From: Streptomyces werraensis
GTDB taxonomy: Bacteria > Actinomycetota > Actinomycetes > Streptomycetales > Streptomycetaceae
Assembly (NCBI GenBank): GCA_014656175.1
Contig: BNBX01000011.1
Location: forward strand, 149,575-213,574
Length of the DNA stretch: 64,000 bases
Direction: 5' to 3'
Shown: positions 1 through 8,291 of the stretch, piece after piece
Layout of the letters: each line of letters starts with the position of its first letter
Numbering within the stretch: the first letter of the stretch is position 1
Notes under the pieces: generated by a model
What the model was told of the DNA's origin: nothing
Database searches by the model: none
What the model saw: only the letters and a program-made list of their open reading frames with translations
Translations under genes and position numbers: made by a program

Positions 1-18
1 CCACCGCAGGCGCCACGC

Positions 19-1470
19 TCACCCCCTCACCACACTCCGCCAAGCCTCCGAAATCCGCCCCGCCACATCCTCCGCACTCACCGGCGCCCCCTCCGCCGCG
101 AACTGCCCCGCCAACCCGTGCAGATACGCCGCCACACTCCCCGCGTCCACCGCCGACAGCCCCGCCGCCAGCAGCGACCCCCCGAGCCCCGACAGCACGT
201 CCCCGCTCCCCGCCGTGGCCAGCCACGGCGTCCCCGTCGGGTTGACCCGGACCGCACCCCCACCCCCCGCCTCCGCCACCAACGTCGTCGACCCCTTCAG
301 CAGCACCGCCGCCCCGTACCGCGCCGCCAGCTCCCGCACAGCCGTCAGCCGCCCCGACTCCACTTCCTCCCGCTCGACCCCCAGCAACGCGGCCGCCTCC
401 CCGGCATGCGGAGTCATCAACGTAGGCACCCCCCTCAAACCCCTCCCCCGCACAGCGCCCACCTCCGCCAACCGCAACCCGTCCGCATCGATCAGCACCG
501 GCACATCCGCCGCCAGCACCTCCCCCACCGTCGCCGCGTCGTCCCCCGCCCCCGGCCCGACGACCCACGCCTGCACCCGCCCCGCCCGCGCCGGCCCCCG
601 CTCGGACACCAGCGTCTCGGGATACCGGGCCAGAACCGCACCGCCCGCCGGCCCCACGTACCGCACAGCCCCGGCTCCGCCCCGCAAAGCCCCGCCCACG
701 GCCAGCACAGCCGCCCCCGGATAGCGCGCGGACCCGGCCGCGACCCCGACAACCCCCCGCCGGTACTTGTCGCTCTCCGCCCCCGGCACCGGCAGCAACC
801 GCGCCACATCCGCATGCTGCAGCGCCTCGGCCTCTCCCGGCCCGGGCATGGACAGCCCGATGTCGACGAACCGCACCACCCCCGCGTACTCCCGGGCCGG
901 ATCGATCAGCAACCCCGGCTTGTACGCCCCGAACGTCACCGTGACGTCCGCCCGTACAGCGGCTCCCCGCACCTCCCCGGTACCGGCGTCGACCCCGCTC
1001 GGCAGATCCACGGCGACCACAACCCCTCGCCCCCGCCGAGCCGCCTCCGCCAACGGCACGGCCTCCTCCCGCAGCCCGCCCTTCCCCCCGATGCCCACGA
1101 TCCCGTCCACGACGAGATCGGCCCGCTCGACGGAAGCCACCGCCCCCGCGTCCCCCGCCTCCACCACGGAACCCCCCGCCCGCCGCAACGCGGCCAGCCC
1201 ACCCGCGTGAGCCCGCCCGGGCGCAAGCAACACGGCCCGCACCCCGGCCCCCCGCCGAGCGAGCCGCGCGCCGGCGTACAGCGCGTCACCCCCGTTGTCC
1301 CCGGTCCCCACCAGCAGCACCACCCGGCTGCCGTACACCCGTCCCAGCACGTCCGCGCACGCCGCGGCGAGTCCGGCAGCGGCGCGCTGCATCAGCGCCC
1401 CCTCCGGCAACCGCGCCATCAGTTCCCGCTCCGCCGCCCTGACCGTCTCCACGCTGTAAGCAGTCCGCAT
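19..1470 (-). CDS. nnr: Bifunctional NAD(P)H-hydrate epimerase / ADP-dependent dehydratase
   Basis: This 483-residue protein repairs hydrated NADH and NADPH: the N-terminal half epimerises R and S hydrates and the C-terminal half dehydrates the S form using ADP. The YjeF_N half shows GTGDNGGD at residues 55-62 and a DLPSGVDA motif near residue 155. The ribokinase-like C-terminal half shows TPHAGEAAALLG and the catalytic loop GSGD at 421-424, typical of the YjeF_C family. The length is normal for the fused bacterial enzyme. The ATG at 1470 begins MRTAYSVETVRAAE, as expected for the family. It is probably the downstream member of the glmS-acpS neighbourhood, although a sigma factor and a plus-strand gene lie in between. 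Family assignment is firm. Confidence 0.93.
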   Translation of the reverse strand: MRTAYSVETVRAAERELMARLPEGALMQRAAAGLAAACADVLGRVYGSRVVLLVGTGDNGGDALYAGARLARRGAGVRAVLLAPGRAHAGGLAALRRAGGSVVEAGDAGAVASVERADLVVDGIVGIGGKGGLREEAVPLAEAARRGRGVVVAVDLPSGVDAGTGEVRGAAVRADVTVTFGAYKPGLLIDPAREYAGVVRFVDIGLSMPGPGEAEALQHADVARLLPVPGAESDKYRRGVVGVAAGSARYPGAAVLAVGGALRGGAGAVRYVGPAGGAVLARYPETLVSERGPARAGRVQAWVVGPGAGDDAATVGEVLAADVPVLIDADGLRLAEVGAVRGRGLRGVPTLMTPHAGEAAALLGVEREEVESGRLTAVRELAARYGAAVLLKGSTTLVAEAGGGGAVRVNPTGTPWLATAGSGDVLSGLGGSLLAAGLSAVDAGSVAAYLHGLAGQFAAEGAPVSAEDVAGRISEAWRSVVRG

Positions 1471-1581
1471 GCCTCCGAGTTTCCCGCACCCCCCACCCCC
1501 TCACCCCTCCCCTCACCCCTCCCCTCGCCGTCCCCTTGACTCCTCCCGCCACCGTTGCCACACTCCCGCCCCCCACTCGGA

Positions 1582-1608
1582 TGAATCGATTCACTCGAAC
1601 CGGTTCGA
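1582..1608. promoter_or_regulatory. Two adjacent LacI-type operator-like palindromes
   Basis: Two perfect palindromes lie 34-60 bp before the beta-helix gene: TGAATCGATTCA at 1582-1593 and TCGAACCGGTTCGA at 1595-1608. Both have the AAnCGnTT core usual for LacI/GalR-family operators. Their centres are 14 bp apart. The sequence is seen directly; binding by a LacI-family repressor is inferred. No LacI gene is in the window. Confidence 0.5.
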
Positions 1609-1641
1609 CAACCGCCGACCGACAACCGCAAGGACACCCCC

Positions 1642-2814
1642 ATGCGACGCAGAGCCGCGTTACTCGCCTCAGCGGCGACCACAGCCCTCCTCACGGCCCT
1701 GGCCACCCTCACCGCCACCCCCACCCACGCTCGAACCCCCGCCCACGCCTCCGCCCGAGCGGCAGCCTGCGGCGACGGCGCCTACCACGCCGAAGCCGTG
1801 CGGAACGGCTCCACCTGGACCGCCCGCCGGGGCGGCAGCACGGTGTACACGGGCACCGACATGCGTGCCGCCGTCCAGGCGGCGATCGGCGCCCTCACGG
1901 CGAACCGCACCAGCAAGGAACGCGTGGTGGTCCGCGGCTCCGGTTCCGTCTCGGCCGGCTCCCGCATCTCGCTCCCCAGCTACACGGTCCTGGACGTCTG
2001 CGGCACGATCGACGTCACCGGCACCGGCTCGGGCGACCAGGCGCCGGTCTACTCACGCGGCACCCACGACATCGAGGTGCAGCACCTCAACGTCACCGGC
2101 GCCCCCCTCTACGGCATCTTCCTGCGCAACGTGCAGAACGTGGTCCTGGGCCAGATCGACATGCGCCTCTCCCGCGGCCTCGGCGTCCGCATCGACAACC
2201 GCGGCGACACCAGCCAGTGGACGCGCAACGTCCGTATCGACGACGTGTACGTGTCCGGCGCGTCGAGCCACGCAGTGGAGACGTACGGCGTGGACGGCCT
2301 GACCGTCGGCACGGTGACCGCCCGCAACGTGGGCGAGTCCGGCCTCCTCCTCAACCAGACCGTCAACGCGACGGTGACGAAGGTGGACGCGGAGAACGCC
2401 GGAGCCGGAACCGGCTACGCGGCGTTCCGCATGGCCAACCGCAACGGCCGGATCGGCAGCGGCTACGCGACGAACATCCGCGTCGGCGAGGTGATCGCGC
2501 GCGGCGGCGGACGCGGCGTGTTCTGCGTCTCGGAGAGCGGCGGGGCGACGATCGACCGGATCACGCTCTCGAACACCGGGAACAACGCGATCCTGATCGA
2601 GAACTGCTACAACGTGAACCTCGCGGCGCAGAGCGGCACGGTCACCGGCGGCGGCGAGATCCGTCTGGCGGCCCGTTCGGAGTTCCCGAACAACAGGGAC
2701 ATCACGGTCCAGAACCTCACGGTGACGAACTCGTCGATCCGCGAGAGCCCCTGCGGCGAGAACGTCACGTTCCGCAACAACCGCCTGGTGAACAGCACAC
2801 AGTCGATCTGCTAG
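1642..2814 (+). CDS. Secreted right-handed parallel beta-helix protein
   Basis: The 390-residue product has a Sec signal peptide (MRRR, a hydrophobic stretch to about residue 27, likely cut after THA at residue 30). A mature region of short repeating beta-strand units follows, rich in N-V-x-V and G-x-x-I steps, for example HDIEVQHLNVTG, NVRIDDVYVSG and DITVQNLTVTN. This is the pattern of pectate-lyase-like right-handed beta-helix folds. Paired cysteines near the start and the extreme C-terminus probably close the helix ends. The start is set by an AAGGA ribosome site 8 bp before the ATG. A polysaccharide-acting role is likely from the fold, but I recognise no catalytic signature of a specific lyase or GH28 enzyme. 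It runs opposite to the surrounding genes and has its own operator-like region and terminator. Confidence 0.75.
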   Translation: MRRRAALLASAATTALLTALATLTATPTHARTPAHASARAAACGDGAYHAEAVRNGSTWTARRGGSTVYTGTDMRAAVQAAIGALTANRTSKERVVVRGSGSVSAGSRISLPSYTVLDVCGTIDVTGTGSGDQAPVYSRGTHDIEVQHLNVTGAPLYGIFLRNVQNVVLGQIDMRLSRGLGVRIDNRGDTSQWTRNVRIDDVYVSGASSHAVETYGVDGLTVGTVTARNVGESGLLLNQTVNATVTKVDAENAGAGTGYAAFRMANRNGRIGSGYATNIRVGEVIARGGGRGVFCVSESGGATIDRITLSNTGNNAILIENCYNVNLAAQSGTVTGGGEIRLAARSEFPNNRDITVQNLTVTNSSIRESPCGENVTFRNNRLVNSTQSIC

Positions 2815-2828
2815 GCGCCCGCACGAAA

Positions 2829-2866
2829 GAGCGGGGTGCGGCGCCCGCAGGCACCGCACCCCGCTC
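2829..2866. terminator. Bidirectional terminator
   Basis: A perfect 13-bp stem (GAGCGGGGTGCGG at 2829-2841, its complement at 2854-2866) lies between two convergent genes, 15 bp after the beta-helix stop and 34 bp from the sigma-factor stop. It can serve both strands. Confidence 0.75.
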
Positions 2867-2899
2867 CACCCGTTCCCGCAGCCAGAGGCGACCAGCACC

Positions 2900-3748
2900 T
2901 CAGTTGGTGCTGAGCATCCCCGCCCGCAGCCGCTTGAGGGTCCGCGACAGCAGTCGCGACACGTGCATCTGGGAGCACCCCAGCCGCTCGCCGATCTCCG
3001 CCTGGGTCAGCTCCTCCACGAACCGCCAGTGGACGATCTTCCGCTCGCGCTCGTCCAGCTCGGCGATCATCGGGGCGAGGGCGTGGAAGTCCTCGACGAG
3101 CTCCAGCGCGGCGTCCTCGGCGCCGATGAAGTCGGCGAGGACGGATTCGCCGTCCGGCTCGCTGCCGATGGCGGCGTCGAGGGAGGCGGAGTTGTAGCCG
3201 TTGGCGGCCAGCCGGGCCTCGTTGACCTCGGCCTCGGTGAGGCTCATCAGCGTGGCGAGCTCGGCGGTCGTGGGCGTGCGGCCCAGCCGGCTGCGCAGTT
3301 CCTCGGTGGCGCGGGCGAGCTGCACCCGGGCCTCCTGGAGCCGGCGCGGCACGTGCACGGACCACGAGGTGTCACGGAAGAAGCGCTTGATCTCGCCGAC
3401 GATGTAGGGGATCGCGAAGGAGGTGAACTCGACCTCGCGGGACAGCTCGAACCGGTCGATGGCCTTGATCAGACCGATCATGCCGACCTGGACGATGTCC
3501 TCCATCTCCTCCGGGCCGCGGCTGCGGAACCGGCCGGCCGCGTAGCGGACCAGGGACATGTTCATCTCGATCAGCGTGTTGCGCGCGTACTGGTACTCGT
3601 GAGTACCTTCCTCCAGCTCCGTCAGCCGCCGGAAGAACTGCCGGGACAGTTCACGCGCGTCCTGCGGCGCGACCTGGCCGGGATTCGCGACCTCCGGCAG
3701 CTCGGTCACGCTCTGCGCCTGGTCCGTCCGTGCCATTGTCGACGTCAC
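2900..3748 (-). CDS. RNA polymerase sigma factor, SigB/SigF/SigG subfamily
   Basis: The product is a group 3 (SigB/F/G-like) sigma factor of 282 residues from the GTG at 3748. Region 2 contains MSLVRYAAGRF and the core-binding and -10 recognition stretch around DIVQVGMIGLIKAIDRFE and FTSFAIPYIVGEIKRF. Region 3 follows, and region 4 ends with LTQAEIGERLGCSQMHVSRL, the -35 reading helix-turn-helix. I chose GTG 3748 because GAGGGAGGG precedes it by 7 nt. A longer 310-residue reading from ATG 3832 overlaps the stop of the small upstream ORF as ATGA, so it cannot be excluded, but the added residues do not look sigma-like. Such factors are usually held by an RsbW-like anti-sigma; none is encoded nearby. 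Its specific role is unknown. Confidence 0.88.
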   Translation of the reverse strand: MTSTMARTDQAQSVTELPEVANPGQVAPQDARELSRQFFRRLTELEEGTHEYQYARNTLIEMNMSLVRYAAGRFRSRGPEEMEDIVQVGMIGLIKAIDRFELSREVEFTSFAIPYIVGEIKRFFRDTSWSVHVPRRLQEARVQLARATEELRSRLGRTPTTAELATLMSLTEAEVNEARLAANGYNSASLDAAIGSEPDGESVLADFIGAEDAALELVEDFHALAPMIAELDERERKIVHWRFVEELTQAEIGERLGCSQMHVSRLLSRTLKRLRAGMLSTN

Positions 3749-3828
3749 AGTAAAGCCCTCCCTCATAGATGCCCCCGCTCCGATACCGGCTCCCTGCCTG
3801 TACCCCCACTTCCGCGATACACGCACCT

Positions 3829-3954
3829 TCATCGACGAATTTTTCTCAGAAGGCGTACGAGGGCGAGAACGACGGTCACGACGGCGGCGACGAGAAGGAG
3901 CACATCACCCCAGACGGGGAGGCCGACCGCCACCCCGGGCCATGCGGAGACCAC
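3829..3954 (-). CDS. Putative 41-residue single-pass membrane protein
   Basis: An ORF too short for usual gene callers runs from GTG 3954 to TGA 3829. It has one strongly hydrophobic segment (about residues 18-34, WGDVLLLVAAVVTVVLALV) followed by a basic tail, RLLRKIRR, which predicts a membrane anchor with the C-terminus inside. GGAGGGG precedes the start by 9 nt and overlaps the end of acpS, so it would be translated right behind AcpS. Its stop overlaps a possible ATG of the sigma factor ORF as ATGA. The hydrophobic-then-basic pattern and the ribosome site make it more than a chance frame. Its function is unknown; a link with the sigma factor is speculation. Confidence 0.5.
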   Translation of the reverse strand: MVSAWPGVAVGLPVWGDVLLLVAAVVTVVLALVRLLRKIRR

Positions 3955-3960
3955 GACGAC

Positions 3961-4332
3961 TCACCCCTCCGCGACGACGACCGCCGAGGCCACGCCGGCG
4001 TCGTGGCTGAGCGAGACGTGCCAGGAGCGCACGCCGAGTTCCGCCGCCCGGGCGGCGACGGTCCCCTTGACCCGCAGCCGCGGCTGCCCGCTGTCCTCGC
4101 ACCACACCTCGGCGTCGGTCCAGTTCAGGCCAGCGGGCGCCCCGAGTGCCTTGGCCAGGGCCTCCTTGGCGGCGAACCGCGCCGCCAGGGAGGCGATGCC
4201 GCGCCGCCCCCCGCTGGGCAGCAGCAGCTCGCTCTCCACGAAGAGCCGCCGCGCCAGTCCGGGCGTGCGTTCCAGCGACGCGGCGAACCGCTCGATCTCG
4301 GCGACGTCGATCCCGACTCCGATGATGCTCAT
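3961..4332 (-). CDS. acpS: Holo-[acyl-carrier-protein] synthase
   Basis: AcpS moves 4'-phosphopantetheine from CoA to the serine of acyl carrier proteins for fatty acid and polyketide synthesis. The 123-residue length is typical. The magnesium-binding motif GIDVAEIERF has Asp9, and the second signature FAAKEALAKALG has Glu57; both are intact. The C-terminus SWHVSLSHDAGVASAVV is the conserved core strand. It lies 34 bp downstream of glmS on the same strand and probably shares its transcript. Confidence 0.95.
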   Translation of the reverse strand: MSIIGVGIDVAEIERFAASLERTPGLARRLFVESELLLPSGGRRGIASLAARFAAKEALAKALGAPAGLNWTDAEVWCEDSGQPRLRVKGTVAARAAELGVRSWHVSLSHDAGVASAVVVAEG

Positions 4333-4366
4333 GCGGGCACTCTAGATCCGCAGGACCTCCGGCCTC

Positions 4367-6214
4367 CTACTCCACGGTCACGGACTTGGCGAGGTTCCGC
4401 GGCTGGTCCACCTCGTTGCCGCGGGCGGTGGCCAGCTCGCAGGCGAACACCTGCAGCGGCACGGTCGCGACCAGCGGCTGGAGCAGCGTCGGCGTGACCG
4501 GGACGCGGATCAGATGGTCGGCGTACGGGACGACCGCGTCGTCGCCCTCCTCCGCGACCACGATGGTCCGGGCGCCGCGCGCGCGGATCTCCTGGATGTT
4601 GGACACGATCTTGTCGTGCAGGACGGACCGCCCACGCGGCGACGGCACCACCACGACCACGGGCACATCGTCCTCGATCAACGCGATGGGGCCGTGCTTC
4701 AGCTCCCCCGCCGCGAAGCCCTCCGCGTGCATGTACGCGAGCTCCTTCAGCTTCAGCGCGCCCTCCAGCGCCACCGGGTAACCGACGTGCCGCCCCAGGA
4801 AGAGAACCGTGTTCTTCTCCGCCAACGAGCGGGCGAGCTCCCGCACAGGCTCCATGGTGTCCAGCACCCGCTCGACCGCCCCGGAGATGGACGCGAGGTC
4901 GCGCACCACCGCGCGGATCTCGTCGGCGTACTTGGTGCCGCGCACCTGCCCCAGATACAGGGCGACCAGGTAACACGCGACCAGCTGCGTCAGAAATGCC
5001 TTCGTCGACGCGACCGCGACCTCCGGACCGGCATGCGTGTAGAGAACGGCGTCCGACTCCCGGGGGATGGTCGACCCGTTGGTGTTGCAGATGGCCAGCA
5101 CCTTGGCGCCCTGCTCCCGCGCGTGCCGCAGCGCCATCAGCGTGTCCATGGTCTCGCCGGACTGGGAGATGGCGACGACGAGCGTCTGCTGGTCCAGGAT
5201 CGGGTCGCGGTAGCGGAACTCGCTCGCCAGCTCCACCTCGCACGGCACGCGCGTCCAGTGCTCGATGGCGTACTTCGCGATGAGCCCGGCATGGAAGGCC
5301 GTGCCGCAGGCGACGATGACGACCTTGTCGACCTCACGCAGCACGTTCGCCGGGATCCGCACCTCGTCCAGCGTCAGCGAACCCGACCCGTCGATGCGGC
5401 CCAGCAGGGTGTCGGCGACCGCCTTCGGCTGCTCGGCGATCTCCTTGAGCATGAAGTAGTCGTAGCCGCCCTTCTCGGCGGCGGAGGCGTCCCAGTCGAC
5501 GTGGTACTCGCGGACGTCGGCCGGCGCCCCGTCGAAGTCGGTCACCGTCACCGCGTCCCGGCGCAGCTCGACCACCTGGTCCTGGCCCAGCTCGATCGCC
5601 TCGCGGGTGTGCGCGATGAACGCGGCGACATCCGAGGCGAGGAACGACTCACCCTCCCCGACGCCCACGACCAGCGGCGAGTTGCGGCGGGCGCCGACGA
5701 CCACGTCGGGCTCGTCGGCGTGCACGGCGACGAGGGTGAACGCGCCCTCCAGCCGCCGGCACACCAGCCGCATCGCCTCGGCGAGGTCGGCGCAGGCCGA
5801 GTACTCCTCGGCGAGCAGATGGGCGACGACCTCGGTGTCGGTCTCGGACGCCAGTTCGTGGCCGCGCCCGGTCAACTCCTCGCGCAGGGCGGCGAAGTTC
5901 TCGATGATGCCGTTGTGGACGACGGCGACCCGGCCCGCGTTGTCCATGTGCGGATGGGCGTTGGCGTCGGTCGGCCCGCCGTGCGTGGCCCACCGGGTGT
6001 GCCCGATCGCGGTCGTCCCGGCCGGCAGGGGCCGCTCCCCCAGCTCCTTCTCCAGGTTGACCAGCTTCCCGGCCCTCTTCGCCGTGGCCAGTCCGCCGTC
6101 GGCATGCACGGCGACGCCCGCCGAGTCGTAGCCCCGGTACTCCAGTCGCTTCAGTCCGGCCGTCACGACGTCAAGCGCCGACTGCGGCCCTACGTAACCC
6201 ACGATTCCGCACAT
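4367..6214 (-). CDS. glmS: Glutamine-fructose-6-phosphate aminotransferase (isomerizing)
   Basis: GlmS makes glucosamine-6-phosphate from fructose-6-phosphate and glutamine, the first step to UDP-GlcNAc for peptidoglycan. At 615 residues it is full length. The N-terminal nucleophile glutaminase domain starts MCGIVGYVG, so Cys2 becomes the catalytic residue. Two SIS isomerase domains follow (VACGTAFHAGLIAKYA near 300; GRHVGYPVALEGALKLKE near 475), and the C-terminus NLAKSVTVE is the conserved tail that closes the active site. I see no GlmS ribozyme in the 100-bp upstream region, as expected outside Firmicutes. GlmM, the next enzyme, is 3.3 kb away. Confidence 0.97.
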   Translation of the reverse strand: MCGIVGYVGPQSALDVVTAGLKRLEYRGYDSAGVAVHADGGLATAKRAGKLVNLEKELGERPLPAGTTAIGHTRWATHGGPTDANAHPHMDNAGRVAVVHNGIIENFAALREELTGRGHELASETDTEVVAHLLAEEYSACADLAEAMRLVCRRLEGAFTLVAVHADEPDVVVGARRNSPLVVGVGEGESFLASDVAAFIAHTREAIELGQDQVVELRRDAVTVTDFDGAPADVREYHVDWDASAAEKGGYDYFMLKEIAEQPKAVADTLLGRIDGSGSLTLDEVRIPANVLREVDKVVIVACGTAFHAGLIAKYAIEHWTRVPCEVELASEFRYRDPILDQQTLVVAISQSGETMDTLMALRHAREQGAKVLAICNTNGSTIPRESDAVLYTHAGPEVAVASTKAFLTQLVACYLVALYLGQVRGTKYADEIRAVVRDLASISGAVERVLDTMEPVRELARSLAEKNTVLFLGRHVGYPVALEGALKLKELAYMHAEGFAAGELKHGPIALIEDDVPVVVVVPSPRGRSVLHDKIVSNIQEIRARGARTIVVAEEGDDAVVPYADHLIRVPVTPTLLQPLVATVPLQVFACELATARGNEVDQPRNLAKSVTVE

Positions 6215-6277
6215 GACGGGCAGCCTACGATCCGTCAGCCGCCGGAAACGGCCTCCGCGTGCCCGAAATCGGAAATT

Positions 6278-6304
6278 CCCACCGGTGCACGAGGCGCCGG
6301 TGGG
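6278..6304 (-). terminator. Terminator of the lipoprotein gene
   Basis: A CCCACCGG / CCGGTGGG stem (6278-6285 with 6297-6304) starts 12 bp after the lipoprotein stop. On the minus strand it is followed by GAATTTCC, a short U-rich tract. It separates the lipoprotein gene from glmS. Confidence 0.6.
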
Positions 6305-6316
6305 AGGGGTTCCGCA

Positions 6317-7105
6317 TCAGCCGAGCTTGGCGACCTGCGCGGCGACGACGTCGGCAGGGACGTCGAAGTCCTTGCCGGTGGCCATGGACGCGAGGTTCAC
6401 GGCGCTGAAGGTGACCACGGTGGAGCCCTTGCGCACCAGGACGATCTTGGCGGGCGCCTCGACGCCCTCGTCCGCGGCGACGGTCAGCGTGACGGCGGCG
6501 CCCTCGTCGCCGCCCTCGGGCGCGTCGCCCGTGGCGGCCTTCACCACGTCCAGCGGCTCGCCGACGACGGTGGCCTTGAACCCGCCCGCGCACTTCTCGG
6601 CCGCCGCGAGGACACCCTTCACGGCCTGCTCGGCGCCGCCGCCCTCGTAGGAGGCGAGATTGATCAGCACCTTCTCCATGTTCAGCGCGGCCAGGAGGGC
6701 GTCCTCCGGCTTCGAGTCCGCGGACGGCTTCACCGGGGCGCTCGTGAAGGACCGCTTCACGGTCGCGGCCGGCTCACCCTGCGCCACACCGGCCTGGGCG
6801 TGCGCCAGCGGCAGACAGGCGGCGTCCTCGCTCTTCACCTGGTCCGCGGCGATGTCGTCCGTCGCGGGGAGCTTGGTGACGACCTTGCCGCCCTTGACGT
6901 CCGGCTGCGCGAGGGCGGCCTTCTCCAGCTCGGCGGCGGTGAGCGTCTTCGCCGGCGCTGCGGCGGAGGTGCTGGGCGCGGCTTTGCCCTTGCCCTCGTC
7001 GGCCTTGTCCTGGTCGTCGCCGGAGCCGCCGCAGGCGGTGACGAGCAGGGCAAGCGCGGCGGCGGAGGCGGCGAGCGCGGTACGACGGACGGAACTGGTT
7101 CTCAC
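6317..7105 (-). CDS. Secreted lipoprotein of unknown function
   Basis: From GTG 7105 the product has 262 residues. It begins with a twin-arginine-free signal VRTSSVRRTALAASAAALA and a lipobox LVTAC, so Cys25 is the likely lipidated residue. A low-complexity Ser/Ala/Pro/Lys linker follows, then a soluble domain of about 200 residues with no motif I recognise; its length and style resemble actinobacterial substrate-free LpqN/LppX-like exported proteins, but I cannot assign it. GTG 7105 was preferred over the upstream ATG 7189 because it starts directly on the signal peptide and has an AAAGAG site about 8 nt upstream. It is divergent from coaA. Confidence 0.75.
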   Translation of the reverse strand: MRTSSVRRTALAASAAALALLVTACGGSGDDQDKADEGKGKAAPSTSAAAPAKTLTAAELEKAALAQPDVKGGKVVTKLPATDDIAADQVKSEDAACLPLAHAQAGVAQGEPAATVKRSFTSAPVKPSADSKPEDALLAALNMEKVLINLASYEGGGAEQAVKGVLAAAEKCAGGFKATVVGEPLDVVKAATGDAPEGGDEGAAVTLTVAADEGVEAPAKIVLVRKGSTVVTFSAVNLASMATGKDFDVPADVVAAQVAKLG

Positions 7106-7261
7106 GGAGAAACTCTTTCTGGAAGGTGCGGAGGGATGATCCGCATCACGTGCGCGCACTGTAGACACAGCCGCTCCACAGTTGATCATCAGGGTCCCCA
7201 CGGATTCCCGGCGTGACACAGCCCACCTGTCGCCGCGTTCGAACTCCGTTAACAATGGACT

Positions 7262-8251
7262 GTGATCTCTCCGGTCTCCTCGATGCCCCGGAGCGCCCAC
7301 CGGCAGCGGCCGGAGGCGACTCCCTACGTCGACCTCACCCGTTCCGAGTGGAGCGCGCTGCGCGACAAGACGCCGCTGCCGCTGACGGCGGAGGAGGTGG
7401 AGCGGCTGCGCGGCCTCGGCGACGTCATCGACCTCGACGAGGTACGGGACATCTATCTGCCGCTGTCCCGGCTGCTCAACCTCTACGTCGGCGCCACCGA
7501 CGGGCTGCGCGGAGCGCTCAACACCTTTCTCGGCGAGAAGGGCTCCCAGTCGGGCACGCCCTTCGTCATAGGGGTCGCCGGCTCCGTCGCCGTGGGCAAG
7601 TCGACGGTGGCGCGCCTTCTGCAGGCCCTGCTCTCCCGCTGGCCCGAGCACCCCCGCGTGGAACTCGTCACGACGGACGGCTTCCTGCTGCCCACGCAGG
7701 AACTCCAGGCGCGCGGCCTGATGTCGCGGAAGGGTTTCCCCGAGTCCTACGACCGCCGGGCGCTGACGCGCTTCGTGGCCGACATCAAGGCCGGCAAGTC
7801 AGAAGTGACCGCCCCCGTCTACTCCCATTTGATCTACGACATCGTGCCGGGCGAGAAGCTCACGGTGCGGCGACCGGACATTCTGATCGTGGAGGGCCTC
7901 AACGTCCTTCAGCCCGCACTCCCCGGCAAGGACGGCCGCACCCGGGTCGGCCTCGCCGACTACTTCGACTTCAGCGTGTACGTCGATGCGCGTGCGGAAG
8001 ACATCGAGCAGTGGTACCTGAATCGCTTCCGCAAGCTGCGGCAGACGGCGTTCCAGGATCCGTCCTCGTACTTCCGGAAGTACACGCAGGTGTCGGAGGA
8101 GGAGGCATTGGACTACGCCCGCACGATGTGGCGGACCATCAACAAGCCGAACCTCGTGGAGAACATCGCCCCTACGCGGGGCCGGGCCACCCTGGTCCTC
8201 CGCAAGGGCCCCGACCACAAGGTCCAGCGCCTGAGCCTCCGCAAGCTGTGA
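7262..8251 (+). CDS. coaA: Type I pantothenate kinase
   Basis: CoaA phosphorylates pantothenate in the first committed step of CoA synthesis. The 329-residue protein has the P-loop GVAGSVAVGKST at 104-115, the LVTTDGFLLP motif that carries a catalytic Asp, and the panK family signatures MSRKGFPESYD and the YFDFSVYVDA strand. GTG 7262 is taken as the start; ATG 7283 is an alternative seven codons in. The leader is short, the gene facing the lipoprotein gene across 156 bp. Its product feeds AcpS, encoded nearby on the other strand. Confidence 0.95.
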   Translation: MISPVSSMPRSAHRQRPEATPYVDLTRSEWSALRDKTPLPLTAEEVERLRGLGDVIDLDEVRDIYLPLSRLLNLYVGATDGLRGALNTFLGEKGSQSGTPFVIGVAGSVAVGKSTVARLLQALLSRWPEHPRVELVTTDGFLLPTQELQARGLMSRKGFPESYDRRALTRFVADIKAGKSEVTAPVYSHLIYDIVPGEKLTVRRPDILIVEGLNVLQPALPGKDGRTRVGLADYFDFSVYVDARAEDIEQWYLNRFRKLRQTAFQDPSSYFRKYTQVSEEEALDYARTMWRTINKPNLVENIAPTRGRATLVLRKGPDHKVQRLSLRKL

Positions 8252-8291
8252 ACCTCCCGGTCCACCCGCCACCGGCGGCTACCCTGCCGCC

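Noticed and set aside
6215..6316. glmS ribozyme or riboswitch
   Set aside because: The region upstream of glmS is only about 100 bp and is filled by the lipoprotein terminator; GlmS ribozymes are not expected in actinomycetes.
4514..7216. A 900-codon open frame opposite glmS
   Set aside because: It lies antisense to glmS and the lipoprotein gene, both well-supported. The long frame is a by-product of GC-rich codon usage and its protein is repetitive without any domain.
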